From Ignavibacteria bacterium (lineage in GTDB: Bacteria > Bacteroidota > Ignavibacteria > Tepidaquicellales > Tepidaquicellaceae), in contig DATAJP010000001.1 of assembly GCA_036262055.1 (NCBI GenBank), positions 310,001-374,000 of the forward strand: a DNA stretch of 64,000 nucleotides. The letters are read 5' to 3'. The position numbers and the translations under genes are program-made. The notes beneath the pieces were generated by a model that was given only the letters and a program-made list of their open reading frames with translations, was not told the origin of the DNA and made no database searches. Shown piece by piece: positions 35,129 to 43,072 of this stretch. Within the stretch, counting starts at the first letter, position 1. Each line of letters starts with the position of its first letter.

Positions 35129-36901
35129 ATGAGATTATCGCAGTATTTCATACCGACTGTTAAGGAAGTTCCTAACGATGCAGTAACAAAATCGCATATT
35201 TTAATGATTAGGGCAGGGATGATTTCCCAGCTTACGGCTGGGGTTTATTCTTATTTGCCGTTCGGGTTCAGGGTATTTAATAAAATAATAAACATTATTC
35301 GTGATGAGATGAATAAAATCGGGGGGCTTGAGTTTCAGCTTCCGGGTTTGTCGCCGAACGAACTCTGGGTTGAGTCAGGCAGATTTGAGATTTACGGCGA
35401 TGATATTTTCAAAGTGAAAAACCGCGAGATGGTTCTGGCGCCGACACACGAAGAAGTATTCACTACGATTGCCAAGAATAGTCTTAATTCATATAAAGCG
35501 TTGCCGCAGATTTGGTATCAGATACATACGAAGTTCAGAAACGAAGCGCGTCCGCGAGGGGGAGTTTTGAGAACGCGTGAGTTCACTATGAAAGATGCTT
35601 ATTCGTTTGATGCTGATTGGGAAGGACTTGATGTTTCTTATGACAAGCATGCGCAGGCATATAGAAATATTTTTACAAGATTGGGATTGAAATTCTTTTC
35701 AGTGAAAGCACACTCAGGGGCGATGGGCGGAAAAGATTCCGAAGAGTTTATGGTTGAGTCTGACGCAGGTGAAGATAATGTTGCGGTAACTGAAGACTTG
35801 AAGTATGCATCGAACATGGAAGTTGCGGTTTCATATAGAGAACCGGTTGCAAGAAAAGATTCAAATTTGTCATTTGAGAAATTTCATACCCCAAACATAA
35901 AAACAATTGATGAGCTTGCAGACTTTGTTGGCACACAAGATAAATCGCGTCTTGCAAAGTCAAGAGTGTTTGTGAATGTCATAGAGAAAAAAGGTAAAAA
36001 GATAAACGAGTACATCCTTGCGCTTGTATGCGGTGATGATGAAGTGAATGAGAGCAAGCTGTCTGCTATATTCGGCGCGGGTTTGCGTCCTGCAAACAAT
36101 GATGAACTTCCGGGAATTAGCGGAGCGAATGCGGGTTCTATTGGTCCAATTAATTTAAAAACAAAAGACATAAAAATTATTGCCGACTTAACTTTGAAAG
36201 ATGCTGATGAGCTAATTTCAGGTGCAAACGAAGACGATTATCATATAAGAAATATAGATTTCAAACGTGACGTTCCATCGATTGAATATCAGGATATAAG
36301 AACAGCGAAGAGCGGTGAAGAAACTGCGGACAGAAAACAAAAAATAAAAGTTACGAAGGCAATTGAAGTCGGGCATATATTCAAGCTTGGATTAAGATTT
36401 TCAGAAAAGCTTGGCGCATATTTTCTCGATAAGAACGGAAAGCAGCAGCCGATTGTGATGGGAAGCTATGGCATAGGTGTTCAAAGAAGCTGTGCGGCAT
36501 ACATCGAACAGAATCACGATGAAAAGGGAATTATATGGCAAGGAGAGATTGCTCCGTTCCAGATTCATTTGATTTGTGTTAATCCGAAAATCGAAGAGAC
36601 AAAAGTTTTTGCGGATGATTTATACGCAGACCTGCAAAATAAACGTTATGAAGTTTTATATGATGACAGATTAAATGTCGGAGCAGGATTTAAATTTAAT
36701 GATGCCGATTTACTTGGAATGCCCGTGCAGGTAATTATCGGTGATAAAAATATGAAAGAAGGAAAGCTCGAAGTTAAGCTTCGCAGAAGCGGCGAGAGAT
36801 TCGTTGTCCCGTTTGCAGAGCTTACAGTACTTTTGAATACTTATAAGTATTTGTTCGAAAGCCATAAAGTTGTGAAAGACCCATACATTCATCAAACATA
36901 A
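35129..36901 (+). CDS. proS: Prolyl-tRNA synthetase, bacterial type
   Basis: A class II aminoacyl-tRNA synthetase that charges tRNA-Pro. Motif 1 region: IRAGMISQLTAGVYSYLPFG. Motif 2: RNEARPRGGVLRTREFTMKD, preceded by LAPTHEEVFT. Motif 3: MGSYGIGVQRSCAAYIEQ. Between motifs 2 and 3, residues about 230-400 form the YbaK-like INS editing domain that removes mischarged alanine. The C-terminal anticodon-binding domain follows (QIHLICVNPKI, then EVLYDDR and NVGAGFKFNDADLLGMPVQV). The 590 aa length fits the bacterial (prokaryotic-type) enzyme rather than the archaeal type. The small membrane protein and maf follow closely on the same strand. Confidence 0.97.
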   Translation: MRLSQYFIPTVKEVPNDAVTKSHILMIRAGMISQLTAGVYSYLPFGFRVFNKIINIIRDEMNKIGGLEFQLPGLSPNELWVESGRFEIYGDDIFKVKNREMVLAPTHEEVFTTIAKNSLNSYKALPQIWYQIHTKFRNEARPRGGVLRTREFTMKDAYSFDADWEGLDVSYDKHAQAYRNIFTRLGLKFFSVKAHSGAMGGKDSEEFMVESDAGEDNVAVTEDLKYASNMEVAVSYREPVARKDSNLSFEKFHTPNIKTIDELADFVGTQDKSRLAKSRVFVNVIEKKGKKINEYILALVCGDDEVNESKLSAIFGAGLRPANNDELPGISGANAGSIGPINLKTKDIKIIADLTLKDADELISGANEDDYHIRNIDFKRDVPSIEYQDIRTAKSGEETADRKQKIKVTKAIEVGHIFKLGLRFSEKLGAYFLDKNGKQQPIVMGSYGIGVQRSCAAYIEQNHDEKGIIWQGEIAPFQIHLICVNPKIEETKVFADDLYADLQNKRYEVLYDDRLNVGAGFKFNDADLLGMPVQVIIGDKNMKEGKLEVKLRRSGERFVVPFAELTVLLNTYKYLFESHKVVKDPYIHQT

Positions 36902-36913
36902 ATTAAAAATCTT

Positions 36914-37180
36914 ATGCCTATAGAAATAAGTTGGTCTGAAATTCTAACCGGAGGATTACTCGGATTGATTGCATCTTTTTTTGTAAGCACAAAAGCAATT
37001 CCGAATTTATTTTTAAGAATCATAGTTTATATCTTTGCCGGTATTACAGGTGCTACATTAGCAAGCTCACTTCTTTACAGTGATAGCAAATTCATATCAT
37101 TTTTAATTGACCTTACGGGAACGATTGTTGTCCTGCTTGTAATAAGCTTTCTTTTCCGTGCGATGCGGGGTAACAGATAA
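36914..37180 (+). CDS. Small membrane protein (GlsB/YeaQ-like topology)
   Basis: An 88-aa protein with three hydrophobic segments (ILTGGLLGLIASFFV, IIVYIFAGITGATLASSLL and FLIDLTGTIVVLLVISFLF) and a basic tail (RAMRGNR). The Gly-rich helices and size are like the GlsB/YeaQ/YmgE transglycosylase-associated family, though the match is not strict. It lies 12 bp after proS and 7 bp before maf, hence likely co-transcribed. No function is known for this family beyond links with stress responses. Confidence 0.55.
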   Translation: MPIEISWSEILTGGLLGLIASFFVSTKAIPNLFLRIIVYIFAGITGATLASSLLYSDSKFISFLIDLTGTIVVLLVISFLFRAMRGNR

Positions 37181-37187
37181 ATCCGCA

Positions 37188-37772
37188 ATGACTTTTAAGG
37201 AAATATTTTCCCGCAAATATGTTCTCGCGTCGAAGTCGCAAAGGCGGAACAATTTATTGAAACAAATCGGTCTCGATTTTATTGCGGTTGACAGCAAGGC
37301 TGAAGAAATTAATTCAGGAAATTACTCGCCTCTTGACGTCATCAGATTCAATTCCATTAATAAATCAAAATCAGTTTCTCAGAATTATAAAAATGAAATT
37401 GTAATTTCCGCCGATACGATTGTTGTTCTCGATGAAAAAATTTTGAACAAGCCGGAAGACGAACAGCAGGCGGCGGACTATCTAAAACAGTTAAGCAATA
37501 AAACACATCTTGTGTTTACGGGATTTAATCTTGTCGATACTCAAAGTAAAAAAGAAATTTTTGATTACGAAATCACTAAAGTGCATTTCAGAAATCTGCA
37601 CAAGGATGAAATTAATTTTTATGTCGAAACGTACAAGCCACTTGACAAAGCCGGTGCATACGGCATTCAGGATGACTTCGGATGTTTGTTCATAGATAAA
37701 ATCGAAGGTGATTATTACAACGTCGTCGGACTTCCGCTTGTGAAGATGTATGAGAATTTAAAGAAAATGTAA
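37188..37772 (+). CDS. maf: Maf-family nucleoside triphosphate pyrophosphatase
   Basis: Hydrolyses non-canonical or modified nucleoside triphosphates (dTTP/UTP or m7GTP types) to monophosphates as a house-cleaning enzyme. Family marks are the N-terminal YVLASKSQRRNNLLKQIGLD (usually S-P-R-R; here S-Q-R-R), EIVISADTIVVLD, ILNKPEDEQQAADYLKQLS and the DKAGAYGIQDDFGCLFIDKI block with GDYYNVVGLPL. The ORF is open to 37158, but the ATG at 37188, just beyond the preceding stop, gives the usual Maf N-terminus (194 aa). The S-P to S-Q change in the first motif is worth noting. Confidence 0.92.
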   Translation: MTFKEIFSRKYVLASKSQRRNNLLKQIGLDFIAVDSKAEEINSGNYSPLDVIRFNSINKSKSVSQNYKNEIVISADTIVVLDEKILNKPEDEQQAADYLKQLSNKTHLVFTGFNLVDTQSKKEIFDYEITKVHFRNLHKDEINFYVETYKPLDKAGAYGIQDDFGCLFIDKIEGDYYNVVGLPLVKMYENLKKM

Positions 37773-37847
37773 CCCACGAATTTCACAAATGAACACTAAT
37801 CTTTTAAAAAATAATTCGCGTAAATTTGTGTAATTAGTGGGCAGCTA
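37773..37847. repeat. Imperfect intergenic inverted repeat (CCACGAATT family)
   Basis: The left part CCCACGAATTTCACAAATGA is mirrored by TAATTCGCG...TTTGTGTAATTAGTGGGC, giving arms of about 30 nt with several mismatches that fill the whole gap between maf and the next gene. A related word, CCACGAATTATCACGAATT, occurs at 39117-39135. Probably a dispersed repeat rather than a terminator. Confidence 0.6.
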
Positions 37848-37850
37848 GAT

Positions 37851-38831
37851 ATGCCTCAGAAAAATTTATTTAAAAAATACAAACGAAAAATTTTAATCTC
37901 CTGCGCGGCGGGAGCGTTGGTTTTTCTTGCATTCAGCATATATGCGGACTTTGATAAACTGCTCGTTGCTTTTGCTGAGTTTAACTGGTGGTGGTATCCT
38001 GTAATTCTTGCTCTGTCATTCGTCAATTATATTTTCAGATTTTTTAAATGGGAATACTACAGAAAGCTTCTTAAGATTGAAATTAAGACAAGCATAAGCT
38101 TTTTAATTTTTCTTTCGGCGTTTGTGATGAGCGTTACTCCCGGAAAAATGGGAGAAGTTTTGAAATCGTATCTGCTCAAAGAAGAAAACGGAACACCTAT
38201 TTCCAAGTCAGCTCCGATAATTCTCGCAGAGAGATTAACGGATTTTATTTCAATCGTGATGTTATGCATAGTCGGTGCTTATGTGTTTGATTACGGACAG
38301 ACGATTATTATAATTGTCGGGGTTGTTTTCATTGCGTTTGCGCTGATGCTAAGCTCAAAAAAACTTTCACTCGGGTTTATAGGACTTCTTGAAAAAATAA
38401 ATTTTCTTTCAAAGCACATTCATAAATTTCATACTGCATACGACAGCATTTATCAACTCGTTAAAATAAAGCCGCTAATTATTGCAATTCTCATCAGCAT
38501 TGCGTCGTGGTTTTTCGAGTGCCTCGGATTTTATATAGTGCTGAATGTTTTCTCGGTTACGACGGGAATCGAGGTGAGCTTGCTGATTGCAACTTTCATT
38601 TACGGCTTCTCGACTTTAATCGGCGCGATTGCATTTTTGCCGGGAGGGCTCGGCTTGACGGATGCATCGCTTACGGGGCTTATGCAGGTGCTGAAAATTC
38701 CTGCGAACGTTTCGGTTGCATCAACAATAATAATCCGCACAGCAACGCTCTGGTTCGGAGTGCTTGTCGGCATCGTTGCCGTTTCTATTTATCAGAAGCA
38801 CTCGCACAGAAGTCTTGAGAGTCTGGAGTAA
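37851..38831 (+). CDS. Flippase-like membrane protein (UPF0104 / LPG synthase TM-domain family)
   Basis: A 326-aa inner-membrane protein with about eight helices, lacking the C-terminal synthetase domain of MprF. The family marks are visible: the loop VTPGKMGEVLKSYLLKEENG (about 95-115), then ILAERLTDFISIVMLCIVGA, and AFLPGGLGLTDASLTGLMQV near residue 265. In MprF the equivalent domain flips lysyl-phosphatidylglycerol; stand-alone members are thought to move lipids or lipid-linked sugars. Basic N-terminus (NLFKKYKRKI) faces the cytoplasm. A complex repeat separates it from maf. Substrate unknown. Confidence 0.85.
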   Translation: MPQKNLFKKYKRKILISCAAGALVFLAFSIYADFDKLLVAFAEFNWWWYPVILALSFVNYIFRFFKWEYYRKLLKIEIKTSISFLIFLSAFVMSVTPGKMGEVLKSYLLKEENGTPISKSAPIILAERLTDFISIVMLCIVGAYVFDYGQTIIIIVGVVFIAFALMLSSKKLSLGFIGLLEKINFLSKHIHKFHTAYDSIYQLVKIKPLIIAILISIASWFFECLGFYIVLNVFSVTTGIEVSLLIATFIYGFSTLIGAIAFLPGGLGLTDASLTGLMQVLKIPANVSVASTIIIRTATLWFGVLVGIVAVSIYQKHSHRSLESLE

Positions 38832-39246
38832 ATTTCCTCCCCCTCAATCCCCCTCCAAAGGGGGAATTATTCCATTCCATTTTCATTCTATTTTGTATTC
38901 TATTTCTCATTCTATCGTTTATTCTAACTATTCTATTTTTCCACAAAAGTTTGAGTTATGGTTTAGGTTTGCAGGATTTTCTGAAATTCATTCTATTATA
39001 GAATGGATGTTTTGATTTTAATTTAGTTTTGAAGAATTTTCATTCTATTTAATTTTACAACAGAGAAAAATTATATCCACAAAGAACACAAAGAAGCACA
39101 AAGGGAAAACTGAAAGCCACGAATTATCACGAATTGCCGAAAAAGACTTAATAAAATTTATTTATAAAAGATTTTTTATGAGAGGAAAATCGGGTTGGGA
39201 TGGGGAGAGTGACACGAATTAATAAGGTGTAATTAATAACGAGTAG
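38832..39246. repeat. 415-bp gene-free stretch made of several repeat motifs
   Basis: No credible gene. 38848-38865 is a 7-bp-stem palindrome TCCCCCT / AGGGGGA with loop CCAA. 38870-39050 is T/C-rich with ATTCTATT-type words repeated about ten times and a TCTATTATAGA palindrome at 38992-39002. 39070-39105 carries CACAAAGAACACAAAGAAGC, and 39117-39135 the CCACGAATT family word. The region may hold the end of the flippase transcript, but no terminator with a T-run is clear. Confidence 0.55.
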
Positions 39247-40506
39247 TTATTTAAGCAATAACATCTTTTTTGTTTCTTTAAAATTGTCTGTTATGAGTGT
39301 GTAGTAATATATTCCACTTGATAAATTGTTCGCAGTAAATTGGACTTCATATGTTCCTGCCAATAAATTCCCATTAAATAATTCTGAGATAAATTCTCCA
39401 ATAGAATTGTAAATTAATAGTTTCACGTTTGACGTCTGACGTTTGACCGAAAATCTGATTTTTGTAGAAGGATTAAAAGGATTAGGATAGTTCTGGAATA
39501 ATTCATATTCAATTGGCATTTCGTTTCCTATTTGCTCAAGTGCTGAAAGGCTACCGCCGTCGGTAGTGTGAATAATACCAGCACCTCCTGCCCAAACTTT
39601 CAAACTATCATATGCGCTGACACTAGGGTTACTTATAGGCGTAGACTGATAAAACCAAGATTGACCCATATTAGTTGTTTTAGTTATTCTCTGAAAGTTT
39701 GAACCCGCCCATCCAATTGAATCTGTTGCAAAACTTATCTTAATTCCTCCAACTGACGTTGTTGTCTGAATCCAATTAAAACCACCATTAGTTGTTCTAT
39801 ACATTTCTATGCTTGAAACTATTCCGGTTAACGCATTTAAAAAATAGACGTCATTTATTTGAGTGGAAAAATTATATTGCAAATTCCAGTTTATTCCTGA
39901 ATTAGTTGTTCTGTATAAACTGCCTGATGAAGCACTATTTACAAACCATCCCGTATCATTACTCAAGAAAAACATTCTTTGCGGTCTCGCAGAACTGCCT
40001 ATCTGTAACTGCCAACTCATTCCACCATTTGTTGTTTTATATAAACCTCCAAATAAGCCATCACCATCACAAATCCATCCTGTATCACTGTTATAGAAAA
40101 ATATATCACTTATATAAACTCCATCAGGAACTGTTAATCTCTGCCAGTTTAGTCCCGTATTTGTAGTTTTTAAAAAAGTTAGCATTGCACCTCCATTCGA
40201 TCCTCCGCCAACATATCCAGTATTTTCATTAACAAATTGAATAACGTTTAATTTTTCGACACTAGAAAAATTAATAAGCCAGTTATCTCCTCCGTTTGTT
40301 GTTTTAAAAATATAAGCCGTATCGTTTGTATTAAACGAACCGTTAGTAACTGCCCATCCGTTTAAGCTGTCTAAAAAGAAAATATCATTGATAACATCAT
40401 TAACAGGTCTAATCTGTTGAAACCATCCCGGCGGAATGCTTTGAAATGTGAAAGCAAAGAAGAGAAGTATGCTTGCGGAGTATAAAATATTCTTGAGTTT
40501 GTTCAC
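39247..40506 (-). CDS. Secreted YCF48/BNR-type beta-propeller protein with T9SS sorting domain
   Basis: A 419-aa protein with an N-terminal signal peptide (MNKLKNILYSASILLFFAFT). Repeats of IFKTTNGGDNWLINF, FLKTTNTGLNWQRL, LYKTTNGGMSWQLQ and MYRTTNGGFNWIQT, alternating with FFLSNDTGWF-type strands, form the propeller (about 30-325). The sorting domain begins at about 338 (QNYPNPFNPSTKIRFSV) and ends ETKKMLLLK. Same family as the proteins at 2390 and 9973. The right neighbour is the IS1595-like element, inserted 108 bp upstream of its start, so its promoter region may be affected by the insertion. Confidence 0.85.
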   Translation of the reverse strand: MNKLKNILYSASILLFFAFTFQSIPPGWFQQIRPVNDVINDIFFLDSLNGWAVTNGSFNTNDTAYIFKTTNGGDNWLINFSSVEKLNVIQFVNENTGYVGGGSNGGAMLTFLKTTNTGLNWQRLTVPDGVYISDIFFYNSDTGWICDGDGLFGGLYKTTNGGMSWQLQIGSSARPQRMFFLSNDTGWFVNSASSGSLYRTTNSGINWNLQYNFSTQINDVYFLNALTGIVSSIEMYRTTNGGFNWIQTTTSVGGIKISFATDSIGWAGSNFQRITKTTNMGQSWFYQSTPISNPSVSAYDSLKVWAGGAGIIHTTDGGSLSALEQIGNEMPIEYELFQNYPNPFNPSTKIRFSVKRQTSNVKLLIYNSIGEFISELFNGNLLAGTYEVQFTANNLSSGIYYYTLITDNFKETKKMLLLK

Positions 40507-40661
40507 CTTAATCGTACTTGAAATAAAATTAGGGAATGTGGAAGTATTTGCAAAGGCAAATTTTATTTACACACCCCGTCTTTGACTTTCGTCGAATCCA
40601 CCCCTCTCAAGAGGGCAACTACTTACTTGACAAACCTAAAAAATAAGAAAGGGGAATAACA

Positions 40662-40844
40662 GTGAAAAAATTAACACTTAAAAATCAGATTAAACAGTCG
40701 GAAAAACGATTGGAAGACGTAAAAAAATTACGTAAAGGTAGGAAGTTTCAGACAATAGATAGCTTCGGATTAGGATTGCTATCCTTAAATAATCAAATTG
40801 CAATAATGAATGAAGTTATTAAAATTTACTCTTTACTGAAATAA
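40662..40844 (+). CDS. 60-aa basic protein, IS passenger, unknown
   Basis: A short ORF starting with GTG at 40662, preceded by AAAGGGG (40649-40655) as a plausible ribosome-binding site. The product is Lys-rich and helical (LKNQIKQSEKRLEDVKKLRK), with a more hydrophobic C-terminal half (LGLLSLNNQIAIMNEVIKIY). It begins just inside the left terminal repeat, and its 3' end overlaps the convergent 64-aa gene by 26 bp. No family recognised. Existence is supported by the leader and by composition only. Confidence 0.45.
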   Translation: MKKLTLKNQIKQSEKRLEDVKKLRKGRKFQTIDSFGLGLLSLNNQIAIMNEVIKIYSLLK

Positions 40845-41013
40845 TTGCATTTTTAATACCCGATAACTCATTATTGATGCTTTTTAATTCAGGTCTAATA
40901 TAAGCCGTTAAACCTTTGTTAACATCGGCGATTGAAGAGTTAATGGATTTTAAAACGGTAACAATTTCCTGTAACAATTCATTTTCGGATTTATCTTGTT
41001 TGTAGATAGCCAT
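40819..41013 (-). CDS. 64-aa coiled-coil-like protein, IS passenger, unknown
   Basis: A small acidic/basic protein with regular heptad-like spacing (LLQEIVTVLKSINSSIADVN, IRPELKSINNELSGIKNAII), predicted as one or two long helices. It is on the same strand as the toxin-antitoxin pair and 63 bp downstream of the toxin stop, so it may be a third gene of that operon. No family recognised. Convergent overlap with the 60-aa gene. Confidence 0.5.
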   Translation of the reverse strand: MAIYKQDKSENELLQEIVTVLKSINSSIADVNKGLTAYIRPELKSINNELSGIKNAIISVKSKF

Positions 41014-41076
41014 TTTGATTGGATTTAATTTTCGGTTAAGAAAAATGCGGAATGCAACTGATAAAATCCAGTCGTT

Positions 41077-41358
41077 TTATACTTCTTTTATGTTAATTAA
41101 AACGATTGTTTGTGTGGATTGGTTTACGTAAAAGGTTATTAGTAGTTGAGGAAACTTTTTATCTGTAAATTCATCTGTTTTTAAAAAATATTGATTATTA
41201 CCAATACTTGAAAATTCTTCTTCTTTAAACCTACACAAAGCCCAGTCAATTGATTCGTCTAATTCGTTCATTCGGGAGTAACTACCACAAATTTTTAATA
41301 CCTCCTCATCAAACTCATTTTCTCTTATAATTTGGTATAATTCGCTCTGTTCTGCCAA
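41077..41358 (-). CDS. Putative RelE/ParE-fold toxin paired with a Panacea-type antitoxin
   Basis: A 93-aa protein. The pattern is that of a RelE-fold toxin: an N-terminal strand and helix (ELYQIIRENEFDEEVLKICG), a helical middle (MNELDESIDWALCRFKEEEF), then three strands (GNNQYFLKTDEF, KFPQLLITFYVNQS, QTIVLINIKEV). Its start overlaps the preceding antitoxin-like gene by 34 bp in another frame, typical of translational coupling in toxin-antitoxin pairs. RelE toxins cut mRNA on the ribosome; here the catalytic residues cannot be assigned with confidence. Partner and fold are inferred. Confidence 0.55.
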   Translation of the reverse strand: MAEQSELYQIIRENEFDEEVLKICGSYSRMNELDESIDWALCRFKEEEFSSIGNNQYFLKTDEFTDKKFPQLLITFYVNQSTQTIVLINIKEV

Positions 41359-41879
41359 TTTTTGAAACTATTATTTATCCACTCCAAATCCTCATCTGTA
41401 ATCTCATCTGATTTGGTTAATAATAACGCATTGAAAGGAATATTCTCAAAACCTTTTGTTAATCGCCAAGCTAAACCCCTATGGTGATTATCGGTCATTT
41501 CTGACGCATTTTTGTCTCTAATGTAATTAATGCCTTCTAAAATAGTCTTAGCCTCTGTCTCGCTAAATTGTGGATATTCAATCATTCCCTCGGGAACTAA
41601 TTTTTTTGCGTCTTTGGTGCCTATTTTTTTTACTTCCCTTTTGATTTTTTTCTCAGCAATTAATTCATTAATTATCGGTTGTAGTTGATTAAATTTAGGA
41701 GTTATTCCATATTGTTGATGGATATACTCAAAAGAGGTTAATGGCTTACCAGTGTTATAATAATGCAAGAAATCAATATATAAAAGTGTCTTGTTTAAAA
41801 GTGTAGCTCCAAAATCCTCTTTATCTTTTAATTCATTTACAAGATAAAGAATTAAATCTTTTGTTTTTTGGTCTATCAT
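41325..41879 (-). CDS. Panacea/SocA-like (DUF4065) antitoxin
   Basis: A 184-aa protein. Residues about 10-75 have the Panacea-domain pattern: LVNELKDKEDFGATLLNKTL (helix with conserved Lys), LLYIDFLHYYNTGKPLTSFE and a following YIHQQYGITPKFNQLQPIIN segment. These match the K-LL-Y-aD-lh...G.plt...y....YGP order of SocA/Panacea antitoxins, which neutralise many different toxins. A C-terminal part of about 80 residues (HHRGLAWRLTKGFENIPFNA) is separate and may contact the toxin. It is the first gene of the pair, with an inverted repeat 6 bp before its ATG. Confidence 0.7.
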   Translation of the reverse strand: MIDQKTKDLILYLVNELKDKEDFGATLLNKTLLYIDFLHYYNTGKPLTSFEYIHQQYGITPKFNQLQPIINELIAEKKIKREVKKIGTKDAKKLVPEGMIEYPQFSETEAKTILEGINYIRDKNASEMTDNHHRGLAWRLTKGFENIPFNALLLTKSDEITDEDLEWINNSFKNWQNRANYTKL

Positions 41880-41885
41880 ATAATT

Positions 41886-41908
41886 TTGAAGTTTAATTTA
41901 TACTTCAA
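41886..41908 (-). promoter_or_regulatory. Candidate operator of the toxin-antitoxin pair
   Basis: 7-bp arms TTGAAGT / ACTTCAA with a 9-nt spacer, 6 bp upstream of the antitoxin start. The position suits autoregulation by the antitoxin. The remaining 41909-42093 gap up to the transposase 3' end shows no gene and no clear terminator. Confidence 0.45.
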
Positions 41909-42093
41909 TACTTATACTAAGGTAACCGAAATAAAGATTCAAAAAAAGTCATTTAGCTTTCAAGGGTGGTTTTACTCTCACTATCCTCGTTATAAATTCA
42001 AGGAAATTCAAGTTGGATTGAAGTTTCGGCTCTCTTTTTTGTTTCGGTTTCTTTATTTTTTGTTCTGTATCTTTTTTTGTTTTTTTCAACACT

Positions 42094-43005
42094 TCAATTA
42101 TTAATTAACGTCTTATATTGCAATTTACCGTTAATTTGACTGAATGTATATGCAAATCTATTAACGTCGGAACTCTCTTTTGTGTTAAATCTATAAGCAA
42201 ACTCATTGCAATATCTGTGTAAATGCTTCGGTGAAACTTGATGGTAAATTCCGATAATTCCACGCTTTAATAAACTCCAAAAATTATCTATACATTGTGT
42301 ATGAACTTCACCTCTTACATACATTTTTGATTGGTGATTTATTACACCGTGTTCTTTATAGATTTTTCCTAAATGATAATATCCGCCAAACTCATCTGTC
42401 ATTATCGTTGCGTTTCTATCTACGTTGTCTAAGATAATAGGAACTAAGGTAACGGCATCGGCTTTTACTACAGGCAAAGCAATAACATTTCCTTTCCTTT
42501 CAATCATTCCAAATACTGCCTGTTTATCTTGAAATCCCGTTCCCTCTGATTTTTTATTCCAATGTTTAAATTTGTTTTTACCACCGACATACGTTTCGTC
42601 GCATTCTACGGTATTGCTTAACGGTTTATTAAATTCTTTTGTTGTCATTGCGTAGCGTAATCTATGAAGCATATGCCAAGCTGATTTTTGCGTAATTCCT
42701 ATGTCTTTGCTTAACTGTAATGAACTGATACCCTTTTTGTGTGCTGTTAATAAATACATTGCCATAAACCATTTAATTAATGGCAAAGCACTATCTTCAA
42801 ATATCGTTCCGACTTTTACGGTGAATTGCTTACGGCATTTTTTACACTTCCATAACTTGCCGTCTTTGAATTTATATACTTCGTTATGTTTGCAGTGAGG
42901 ACATTCAGGTTTGCCGTTCCATCTTAATTTCTCTACAAAGTCTCTGCAACTTTGCTCATCTGGGAACGCTTTTAACAAATCAACCAAACTTTTAAATTCT
43001 TTCAT
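42094..43005 (-). CDS. IS1595-family transposase (ISXO2-like)
   Basis: A 303-aa transposase. It has an N-terminal zinc ribbon with two CxxC knuckles (CPHCKHNEVY and CKKCRKQF), a helix-turn-helix-like part (ISSLQLSKDIGITQKSAWHM), then an RNase-H-fold domain with Asp in VECDETYVGG (about 140) and in IMTDEFGGYY (about 200). The third acidic position, normally IExFW in this family, reads CIDNFWSLLKRG, so Asp replaces Glu. Lys/Arg of the ending KHLHRYCNEFAYRFN is conserved. The ORF is intact, so activity is plausible. Confidence 0.92.
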   Translation of the reverse strand: MKEFKSLVDLLKAFPDEQSCRDFVEKLRWNGKPECPHCKHNEVYKFKDGKLWKCKKCRKQFTVKVGTIFEDSALPLIKWFMAMYLLTAHKKGISSLQLSKDIGITQKSAWHMLHRLRYAMTTKEFNKPLSNTVECDETYVGGKNKFKHWNKKSEGTGFQDKQAVFGMIERKGNVIALPVVKADAVTLVPIILDNVDRNATIMTDEFGGYYHLGKIYKEHGVINHQSKMYVRGEVHTQCIDNFWSLLKRGIIGIYHQVSPKHLHRYCNEFAYRFNTKESSDVNRFAYTFSQINGKLQYKTLINN

Positions 43006-43072
43006 ATTCTTTGTTTTATTAACTTATACAAAGATATGTAAAATATTTGGGTTTGTCAAGTATATAATTGCC

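Larger units (their letters stand above)
40614..43072 (-). mobile_element. Complete IS1595-like element carrying a toxin-antitoxin module
   Basis: The ends are 23-bp imperfect inverted repeats that agree at 20 of 23 positions: GGCAACTACTTACTTGACAA (left, 40614 onwards) against GGCAATTATATACTTGACAA (right, read inwards from 43072). The 8-bp direct repeat CTCAAGAG flanks both sides (40606-40613 and 43073-43080), the target-duplication length known for IS1595. The transposase (42094-43005, minus strand) lies near the right end. The remaining 1.5 kb holds four passenger ORFs: 60-aa and 64-aa proteins, a RelE-fold protein and a Panacea-type antitoxin. Intact ends and duplication imply recent insertion. 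The target was an intergenic palindrome (CCCCTCTCAAGAGGGG). Confidence 0.9.

Noticed and set aside
41868-42104. 78-aa ORF between antitoxin and transposase
   Set aside because: Starts inside the antitoxin gene on the other strand; aromatic low-complexity product, no ribosome-binding site.
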